Assembly (NCBI GenBank): GCA_000320605.2
Contig: KB445794.1
Location: forward strand, 2,068,882 to 2,098,382
Origin: Gelatoporia subvermispora B
Taxonomy: Eukaryota; Basidiomycota; Agaricomycetes; Polyporales; Gelatoporiaceae
Direction: 5' to 3'
DNA length: 29,501 bases
Position numbers and translations under genes: made by a program. The notes below the pieces were generated by a model. That model did not search any database, had not been told where the DNA came from, and saw only the letters and a program-made list of their open reading frames with translations. Within the stretch, counting starts at the first letter, position 1; every line of letters begins with the position of its first letter. This document shows positions 21,325-29,501 of this stretch, one piece after another.

Positions 21325-24300
21325 TTAGTCGTCGACGCCTTCATCCGGGGTCTCATAGCACTCGTCGTCCGCACTGCTAGCACTATCCGAGCAGGAGGAA
21401 CCATCATCATCGTCATCCTGCTCGCTGTCTGCATACCCTTGATCCAACTCGTCGGATATAGGGCTGCACAAACTTGTAGTGTCGTCAATGGTGCAAAATG
21501 GGAAGATTGGTTACACTGTCCGAAGGAAGTCAGAAAAGCATGTCACGAGCTGTGTCTGGACGACGCCCAGATAGCTGAATTGTACACCAGAGCTATGGAG
21601 ACATCTCATCTTACTGCACGAGAGGACGGATGTGACGCTCACAGTACCTGTATTGTATGTTGAGACCTGGAATTGGGATGTCTGGCCATGGGCCAGGACT
21701 TGGTTCTGAGTCGAGTGACCAATATCCAAATGGCGAAGGCACCTCGCCATATGACAAAAGAGGTGATCGGTGGAAGAAGAGAGTGACTGGCCCTGTATGG
21801 GGCCGTTCATTTAGCATCTTCTTTGTGTTGCATCATTGTAAACACACGCCTTTGCCCCACACATTGGAGTCCATCGTGATAGCGGAACTGTGGTAAAGCG
21901 TACTGACTACGGGTGTGAAATTGCAGCATAGATGTCAACAGCAGGACATATCACCGCAAGGATAGGCTCACCAACTACGAGCTCCTCCAGAGGGATTCCA
22001 TGGTAATCTGCTATGCTCCGCGCATATAGCCACCAGAAACGCTGCATATCTGTAGCATATATCCCATCACGAAATACTATTTCAGTGAGTTTGGTTGGCC
22101 GAAGAACAATTCTACGGGGGCCACTCGTATTAGCACCGCCCCAGCTCACAGAATGCATGACATACCTCCATACACTCTCGGCACTGGTCTCACAATTCAC
22201 TGACGTTTGAAGCATCCCATCGATAAACATACAATCGTGTACAAACACAGAGCGCTCACGCCGCAGGAACTCAAACACGTTCCCGACAGGCACGAAATGG
22301 CCTTGTTGGCGGTTTACGTATCCGTAGTCCCCCAGCGCGACCTGCACGTTTTGCATACACCAATAATACGAGTAAATAGCGACCAGAGGGCTTGTGTACA
22401 GGTCGTCGACACCGACACTAATTGCGGTTGGCCGCATCTCGCAGTCCAGGATGCGCATCATGCTGCGCGATCCCGCAGCGGGTTCAATGTTCGAATTGTT
22501 GGGGTGGTGCTAGAGGCACATGAGCGACGCTGGCATCTATGAGGACGAAACAACACACAACTGAGCCCGGGTAATGCTGGGCGGACATCAGGAAAACCTC
22601 CATTTCACTTACCTGCCTTTTTGGTCCTTGGGCGTGACTTTGACGCCTTTTTGGCGCGCAACAGGGCGGTGAAGACGCCAGCAAGCCTCGAAAGGCAGGT
22701 CAAAGGCGTCAAAGTTAATGCGATGTTTTCCTGATGGATCTGATGAGCATCTGGCCCCTTTAGTGTCACATTTTGCGGCTCACTTCATCAAGCATTGTCA
22801 GAAGATGGGCCTGCAAGCAGAAAGCGTGTGTGTGTCGAAGGTCCTCTGCCAATACGACAAACGACCCATCCTGCCTCACCGATAATGATGACAAGCAGTC
22901 TAAGGAATGTTTATGGTACTTATCAACCTTCATTAGTACGGGGCCTCATGAAGTATGCAAACAATCGTCAATACCAACCGGCTCACCGGTGGGAACATAT
23001 AGATCCACGTCTCTGATGTATGAGCTCAGATCCTGCGCGAGGGGCTTGAGTGTGCTTGGTGGCTACAAGTGAGTCCTTATTACCTGCCAGTCAATGTACT
23101 GGAATGGCCGTTTCAGACGGGACATAGATTTGCCTTAGGAAGTGCAAACTACACACCATGTTCAAGTAGCAGCGAAGCTTTTCGAGAGTGCCGCGAGGTG
23201 AGCGGAAGTACTCCCTAGCGGTGACATTGCCTGTCACAAAAGGTCAGCGTATATCACTATGGTCAAAAGTAACAAACCAATTTCAGACACGACGAAGACC
23301 TGTGGTTCGTTGGGGTGAGAACGCCCCAGGTACCTCGCTATATTTGGGCTGTCGCTGTTGGTTCTGTCATTGACGGCTGTGCCAGGCCTACGACGAGAGT
23401 TACTGACTATGACGCAGCTCGAGTCAGTGTCGACGTCAAGGACTGGTGGGTTCCAGAGCTCAGTGAGTAGAACTGTATCAGCATGGTAAGGTATCTACCT
23501 CGACAGAATGTCCTGGACAAAGGAATCGAACGGCCACAACTTCCCCTTGGTATTTTGCCGTCGACTCCGCGCTATAAATACTAGAAGTGTTGCATATGCG
23601 TCTCCTGCCATGCTGTAACAGGTCGCGGTATCTGAAGTACAGATGCTAATGACATGTGAGACAGTTATCTTATGTTCGAAGACCGAAAACCACTAACGCC
23701 GTCCTTGGTGTACCTGGCTTGCTCTTGAGCATTGTCAACCAATGTAGATACCATCGTGCGCTATGATAGTTCAATGGGACTGAGAACAGCGCAACATTAC
23801 TGGGCAATGCGTCACTGACAAGGTACTTGAGTCGCATATCGTTGATCGTCTCGGCATGGTCTTCCAGCTTGGTCTTATTAGAGCCATGACGCATCCAGGA
23901 AGAGACTGCCCCCTGTTGCGACATCTTCACGAGACTTCTCTGAACAGGATGTAGCGCTCTATACCAGTAATGAGTAGCATTAGCGATACACGAAGGATCG
24001 ACCTCACGTTAGCATGCATCGTAGCTGAAAGTCAAGGCTTGGGTCGATCGCATCGCGGGATTTTTTGACGCCCTCGATCAACTCGGTTCCGAACTCGATC
24101 GTACGGGTCCTTAGCTTAGAGAGTAGCTCTTTGTTTTCCTTCACATTCTACAATCTATGGTTAGGGAGGATACAGGACCGGGCATGGACGATGAGATCAA
24201 GATGCAGGAAGGTACTCGCATCGATCGTCACCACTATTTCGAGCACCGCGCCTACAACCGCAGGGAGCGCAGGCACTGCGCTTATTGCACTGGACGACTC

Positions 24301-24363
24301 CTTGAACGCCCTGAGAGCGGTGATGGAATGCGTAAGGACATCGTTCGAAGTGATTGTCGGCAT
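21325..24363 (-). CDS. Family X gene, nearly intact copy: helical-bundle (MLKL-NTD-like) + kinase-like stretch + unknown C-terminal half
   Basis: Function unknown. Aligning four copies gives 17 exons (minus): 24363-24220, 24147-24008, 23958-23820, 23760-23698, 23645-23499, 23442-23408, 23348-23278, 23230-23157, 23098-23084, 23032-22979, 22927-22784, 22536-22520, 22462-22166, 22111-21972, 21906-21853, 21792-21648, 21592-21325. They total 649 codons. Residues 1-141 look alpha-helical (ALRAFKESSSAISAVPALPA; VKENKELLSKLRTR) and resemble the MLKL-NTD/HeLo-like bundle of fungal proteins. Residues ~185-270 resemble a kinase N-lobe (VVAVRFL; PNIARYLGRSHPN; VFVVSEIG), but the beta-3 Lys position is Arg and no HRD or DFG was found. 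The unrecognised C-terminal half has GDYGY (~392), FWWLYA, PSPFGYWSLD (~531-540) and an acidic tail. Intron 1 and the intron after 21853 have GC donors. A TAA at 21513-21511 would cut the product to 586 aa, losing the acidic tail. The gene is either slightly truncated or in early decay. Confidence 0.65.
22586..22736. mobile_element. MITE-like insertion inside a family X intron
   Basis: This 151-bp segment is bounded by a perfect 12-bp inverted repeat, CATCAGGAAAAC (22586-22597) and GTTTTCCTGATG (22725-22736). Inside are two further perfect inverted pairs: ACTTTGACGCCTTT (22637-22650) with its complement at 22702-22715, and ACCTGCCTTT (22611-22620) with its complement at 22691-22700. It lies in the intron 22783-22537 of the family X gene, which is 247 nt where sister copies are clearly shorter. 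It has no coding capacity. A target duplication is not clear; GA/GGA-like bases flank both ends. Confidence 0.7.
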
Positions 24364-25545
24364 GGGGACTGCACAGAGGATTTGAGATCATGTAGGCAGC
24401 CTGGCAGGGCTGATGAACACCCCCTCCGACTTGCCCCTGCGTCTTATATGTCTGCGCGGTGACCGTAGATCATGTATGGTATTAATGGCTGGTGCGCAAA
24501 GGCAGAGCGCATTGACAAGGAAGGCCTTCTGTAACGTAAAATACACGAGGTGCAGGCAGATTGAACATTATAGAACTCCTATGTGTATTCGAAATGAGTC
24601 AGCACCGTGAGTGCCAAGTGTGAGCATTTAAGTCATACCTGGTTATCCCACGCACAATGTCCATGAGTTGCGACGAAATTTCATGAGGTAATGAGCTCCG
24701 GCAATTGTGAGAATTCTGAATCTGGAGACATGCGTGGGACATTCGCTCAAAGTATGGCAGAGAGCAGATAAGCATGCAGATACTCACATCGCGTGACCAA
24801 CACAAGGACTCAGGAATACAGGCTCTCCCTGTTGAAAGGGAAGGGAGTCTGAAGCTGCTGCTGTGGGCAGTGCTGAAAGGTCACGACGCGAACCTCTCGC
24901 TAAGTTTCCGGGGCTGAAATGGCTCAGAAGGAGAGGTTGTACAAGGGACTTGACTGTTGCCCGCGAGGGGGTGGACGTCGCGCTGCGGCGCAATCAGGAG
25001 ATGTATGTTTACCGATGTCTCTGCAGCCGTGCGATGGGCATTCAAGGCCACCCTTGCAGTCTGTAGGTCGAGTGTGCCATTGGGTGAATGCTCAAGCTTC
25101 AAGCTCAAGCTCAAGCGCTGGAGGAGAGTGCAACGATTCTCAGGCATAACAGAGATGCAATGATGCAACACACACGTAGGCGTTGTTGGCGTCCCGACGC
25201 GCAAAGGCATAAGAAATGTGGTCGGCGTCTACACGACTGCCAATGCCACCCAGAGTCGACCACGCTAGGGTGCTTCGTCGCATTCAGCCTTCGATCGTGT
25301 GCCGAGGATTTCCGTCAGCTCAAATTCGCAGTGCGCGTCTTTGAGCAGTAATGGCCCAATCATAGGACGAGCTATCTACGCAGACCGACATCGGCTATAG
25401 CGCACATGACACCTCGCTCTTGGTCTAAACAGGGAGCACAGCCTCTAACTAGTAGAACTCTCAACGCTAGGAGATGCCTCTCTGGGAGTCGAGACACGCA
25501 CTAGAGATACATCTCTGGACCGCGAGGATCCGTGAGTCAGTATGC
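24364..25545. other. Intergenic, upstream of the family X copy at 21-24 kb
   Basis: Presumed promoter region of the minus-strand family X gene, plus undefined sequence. A short simple-sequence run of CAAGCT units occurs near 25091-25120 and makes a plus frame look like a coiled coil. A minus frame at 25210-24881 is open for 109 codons without a recognised domain. No gene is called. Confidence 0.35.
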
Positions 25546-25945
25546 GGGTCATCTTGTCTTCAGAGCATTAGAAGTACGCCAGTAGCGCATGTACAACAAG
25601 GCCTTCGTTCTGAGGTGGCATTTAGCATAGATAATCTTCTACGGTGTAATAGAGAGAGGGGGGGAGGAGGTTCTGTCCATCCGAACCGTACCTCTGCTTG
25701 CTACATGATGAGCACTGAGCGCGACGAAATAGACCTATATTGGGCGACGAAGTTGTGAAAGCAGACGGCACGGCGTTAGGGTGTGCGAAAGAATCCCCTT
25801 CCTCACGGGTATGTCTTAGCTGTGACTTGCGAAGGACCAAGATTCTTTGGGGTTGCCCGCCGTACCGTACGTCTACATCATGTCCGGAGTTGTTAACACA
25901 GACATGATGTCTCACAGGTAGCAGGCCGCGCGCGAGGATCCTGTA
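25546..25945. repeat. Duplicated 3' flank of family X, copy 2
   Basis: This is the counterpart of 20519-20775, in the same orientation and order relative to its family X gene. It contains an additional ~130 bp (about 25755-25880) not seen in the other flank. It lies 3' of the minus-strand gene ending at 26051. Confidence 0.55.
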
Positions 25946-26050
25946 GTGACGATGGGACTGTAGAAAGTCGATGTGTCAATCCACGCGCAACGAAACTCTC
26001 ATCGAATTAGATGAATATTCCGGGACATGTTCGAGAGATATAAAAATGAG

Positions 26051-28941
26051 CTAATTGTTGTCGATGTCTTCGCCCGGGGTTTCATAACAATCGTCGTCCC
26101 CACTGTCAGCGCTGTACGAACAAGAGGAGCGGTCATCCTCGTCGTCTTGTTCCCCGTCTGCATACCATTCATCGAGCTCTTCGGAAGTGGGGCTACACAA
26201 ACTCGTGACGTCGTCGATGGCGCAAGATTGAGAGAACGGCAGTGGAAGATGTCGTGCCCGGAGGCAATCAGAAAAGCGCGTTACGAGCTGTGCCTGCACG
26301 GCGCCCAGATAGACGAATCGAACATAAGACCTGTGGAGGAAGCTCATCTTACATTGCACAACAAGATGGATATAGAGCTCACAGTACCTGTATTGTGAGT
26401 TAAGACCTGGGATTGAGATGTCTGGCCACGGCCCAGGACTTGGTTCTGCATCGAGTGACCAATATCCGAATGGCGAGAGTACCTTGCCGTGTGACATAAG
26501 AGACAATCGGTGGAAGTAGAGAGTGATCGGCTCTGTATCGTGTTAAATCTCCATCGTATTGAATAATAGACAACACTCACCTTCATCCCGCACATCGGCG
26601 TCCATTACGATAGTGCAACTGTGGTCAAGTACATCAACTATGAATGTGAAGATGCAGAACATATGTCAACAGTGGGACACGCCACCGCAAGGATAGGCTC
26701 ACCAACTACAAGCTCTTCCAGAGATAATCCATGGTATTCTGCTGTGTTTCGTGCATATAGCCACCAGAAATGTTGCAGATCTATAGCATGTAGCCAACCG
26801 TTGAAGGCGAATGCAGTGAGTTTGCTTGGCTCAAGAACAGTTCTGCAGAGGCCGCATGTGTCAGCATTGCCCTAGTCCGCACAATGTAAGACACACCTCC
26901 ATACACCCTCGGCACTGGCATCACAATTCACCAATGCTTTTAGCATTCCATCGATATACATGCAATCCTTCCATAACACAGAGCGCTCACGCCGCAGGAT
27001 CTCATACACATTGCCGAGGCGCACGAAATGGCCTCGTTGGTGGTCTGCGTATCCGTAATCCCCTAATTTGGCCTGCATATTTTCCATAGCTCAGTAATCC
27101 GAGTGAACATCGGGGAGAAGGTTTTTGTATAGGTTGTCGATGTCGAGACCAATTGCAGCTGGCCGCGTCTCGCAGTCGAGGATGTGCATCATGCTGCGCG
27201 GTCCCGCAGCGAGCTCGATGTTTAAATCATTACGGTTTTGCTGGGGGCACATGAGTGACGCAAGCACTGGTGAGCCGCAAGGCAACATACATATGAGCCT
27301 GAGAGACGCTGGTTGGAGGCGATGAATGAGTGGTAGGTCCGATTACATGAGTTGCGACTCACTTCGTCAAGCATCCTTAGAACATGATGTCGCAAGCATA
27401 ATGGATTTGTGTGTAAAAGGTCCTCGGCCAATACGGAAAACCTCCCGTTTTCTTTGAACGATAATGTTGAGAGGCATTTCGACGAATGCATGTGAATCTG
27501 GCCACAGTTCATCAGTATGCAACCCCATGTAGTGGCGCAGCTGGTCGTCAATACGAACTTGTTCGCCGGTGGGAACGTACAGACCCACGGCCATGATGTA
27601 TGAAGTAAGATCCTATACGACCGGCTTGAGCCTATCTTACAGCTACAGTGAGCTTATTTGATACCTGCCAGTCGATGTTCTAACGAAGGCAAGTCAGACA
27701 GACATGCATTCCGGCTCAGGCCATCAGAATACACCATTTGCAAGAAGGAACGTAGCTTCTCGAGGACACTACGAGGAGCTCGAAAGTACTGCCCCGCGGT
27801 AACCTCACCTGTTTACAAACGTCAGCGGATAACCGTGTGGCAAGATATAACAAACCGATCTCAGAGACCACGAATGCCTGTGGTGCGTTAGGGTGAGAAC
27901 GTCCGAGGTACTTCGCTATATGTGGACTACGGCTGTCGACTCCGTGATCAACGGACAAAGACGGGGTTGAGAGTGAGTGGGACTGACTATGAGGCATACC
28001 GAGTCATTCTCGATGCCATATCGCCCTGAATCACAGAACTGAGTGAATGGATGGGCACTGGCCTATTGAGAGATTCACCGTGATCGAACGTCCTGTACGA
28101 AGGAATCGAACTGCTACAGTCCTACCCTTGTACTTTGCCGTGAATTCTTCGCTGTAGATGCTGGACTTGTCAAAGGTGTGTCTCCTGTCCCGCAACTCCA
28201 GCTCGCATTCTCGAAAATACATCTGCTGATTGGCCATGAGACAGCCATACAATAACTGAAGTCAAGAGCAACGACTGACCTGATTCACGGTGTATTTAGC
28301 TTGTTCTAAAGCATTTCCGGCCAAAGAGGAGAGCATCATACGCTGTGGTATTTGACTAAGCGCGAGACCAGTACAAAGCCCCGGAAAAACTCTAGCTCAC
28401 AAGGTACTTGTGTCTCATCTCTTCGATTGTGTCAACGTGGTCTCTCAGCTTGGCCTTGATGGAGCCACGATGCATCCATCGGCAGACGGACTTCTGTTGA
28501 GCCATCTTCACGAGACCTCTCTGGACAGGTTCCAGCATCCTGGCCAAGCGATCAGTCGCGTCTCCGATACAGAATACCAAACGTACGTTAGCATGTTCTG
28601 AAGCTGGAAATCAGGCTCGGGCCGATCGCCTCGCCATATTTCTCGATATCTTCTTTTAACTCGTATGCGAAGCCTAGCACACGGGCTCTCAGCTTAGAGA
28701 ATAGCTCCTTGTTGTCTTTCACATCCTGCGGTCAGGGATAAGTGAGCATACGGGATTGAGACCGGACTTGTGAGACTAGGATAGATGACTGTACTCGCCT
28801 CAATCGTCTGCACTATTTCGAGTACCGCGCCCACAATGGCAGGAGCGCAGGTACAGCACTGATCGCACCAGACGTCTCTTTGAACGCTTTGTGAATGGAA
28901 ACAAAATGGATCAGGACGTCGTCTGAAGTGAAACTGGGCAT
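26051..28941 (-). pseudogene. Family X, tandem copy with early-decay lesions
   Basis: Same architecture and orientation as the gene at 21325-24363, about 4.6 kb away. Matching exons include 28941-28799, 28725-28587, 28539-28401, 28342-28280, 28222-28079 and 28025-27991, then the pieces carrying YVPTGEQ, LRMLDE, MMHILDC, GDYGY (~27050), FWWLYA and SPFGYWSLD (~26470). It ends in a full acidic tail at TAG 26053-26051. Exon 3 is identical in length (139 nt) to its counterpart. Three lesions are visible: a 1-nt deletion near 28843 in exon 1, a 1-nt deletion near 28613 in exon 2, and TGA at 27093-27091 replacing the Trp codon of SYYW/SDYW. Other apparent stops fall inside introns once the copies are aligned. 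One short exon near 27250 could not be placed in phase. With three defects the gene is probably non-functional, although single-base sequence errors could mimic the two deletions. Confidence 0.65.
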
Positions 28942-29501
28942 GGGATTGGCGCAGACGATCTGAGGTCGTACATCAGGAGAATCCACGGGCAACTATTCGT
29001 CCTATTCCGTCCTTATAGGCGCCCGTGAAAGTACAAAAAGACCAAACAGATCGAAAAAGTCATGCCCTTGTCTATTCAGCTCTTTCCCTACTTCAATCTA
29101 CTTGAGATGTCTTTGGGTTTGCCTCGTAGTCTGTCAAGTACTATTCTCGAACTTAACATACATCTATTGGACATGCTTGAAGGACTATTTTGCGAGCTTT
29201 TACTACTACGCGTGTCTTATACAACTTCCGGAGGTCCATCCGAAGGTCCATATAGTGCTGATAAAGAGCTCAAAGCATGATAAAGGTCCTAAAAGTGTAC
29301 GAACGACAGCGAAAGTTGTTGCGATAGACGAAGTTAGTTGGGCCGCAGTATGTCACATGACCGCAAAAGCACCGAAAAGCCAATCAATTCGGGCACTAGT
29401 ACACGAAAGACATACAAAGTAGCTACAATAGTTAGCTATAGTCCGTTGTAGTCCGTGTAAAGATGATATAAGCGTCCTAATAAGTACGCGGAAGCACATC
29501 A
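28942..29501. other. Upstream region of the 26-29 kb family X copy; no gene seen
   Basis: Presumed 5' flank of the minus-strand family X copy. Short plus frames at 29062-29280 and 29102-29422 have no recognised domain. The sequence is AT-richer than the middle of the window. Nothing else is supported. Confidence 0.35.

Noticed and set aside
22928..22990. YVPTGEPVGIDD-like stretch taken as a kinase C-lobe motif
   Set aside because: The VGIDD part lies after a conserved GTTGGT/GTTCGT donor in all three copies and is intronic; the spliced protein continues in another frame (HSLDCLSSLSV...).
26989..27010. Apparent early stop codons in the 26-29 kb copy after VWR (TAG near the GDYGY exon end)
   Set aside because: They fall inside a 54-nt intron whose length and position are shared by all four copies, so they are not lesions.
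21325..28941. NLR-type (NACHT/NB-ARC) immune receptor interpretation of family X
   Set aside because: No P-loop, NACHT or repeat domain is visible; only the N-terminal bundle resembles domains found in such proteins.
1..29501. tRNA, rRNA or CRISPR features
   Set aside because: No B-box with matching A-box and cloverleaf, no rRNA-like block and no regularly spaced repeats were found by reading.

Overview
The window looks like a piece of a filamentous basidiomycete genome, most likely an agaricomycete. The reasons are many short introns (about 47-73 nt), a heat-shock-factor gene with a fungal-type DNA-binding domain, and two copies of the FunK1 class of protein kinases, which is expanded in mushroom-forming fungi. 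No tRNA, rRNA, CRISPR or bacterial-type operon was seen.

Layout: (1) 529-1604 (+) is the 3' half of a gene from a multigene family called family X here; its 5' end lies beyond the window edge or is unclear. (2) 2547-4789 (-) is a FunK1-type kinase with 4 exons. (3) about 5985-7778 (+) is a badly decayed family X copy. (4) 8774-9429 is a segment bounded by 29-bp inverted repeats, a candidate non-autonomous DNA transposon. (5) 9929-12220 (-) is an HSF-type transcription factor with 6 exons that join in frame to 671 aa. It is the only clearly housekeeping-type gene here. (6) 12.3-16.0 kb is GC-rich or undefined DNA without a convincing gene. (7) about 16045-17529 (+) is a truncated second FunK1 copy. 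(8) 17.5-20.5 kb is undefined. (9) 21325-24363 (-) and 26051-28941 (-) are two tandem copies of family X, with parts of their 3' flanks also duplicated.

Family X is the most interesting content. By comparing the four copies I could place the introns: they are in the same positions and phases, and in the 21-24 kb copy they give 17 exons adding up to exactly 649 codons. The N-terminal ~140 residues resemble the helical-bundle (MLKL-NTD/HeLo-like) domain of fungal and animal cell-death executors. A short kinase-N-lobe-like stretch follows (VAVRF; PNIARYLG). Then comes an unrecognised C-terminal half with invariant GDYGY and PSPFGYWSLD motifs and an acidic tail. The copies range from apparently clean (529-1604, visible part) through lightly damaged (21-24 kb, 26-29 kb) to a clear pseudogene (6-7.8 kb). 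Together with one defective and one possibly defective FunK1 kinase, the region reads as a birth-and-death cluster of signalling or cell-death-type genes around a stable HSF gene. The cell-death role is inference from domain resemblance only.
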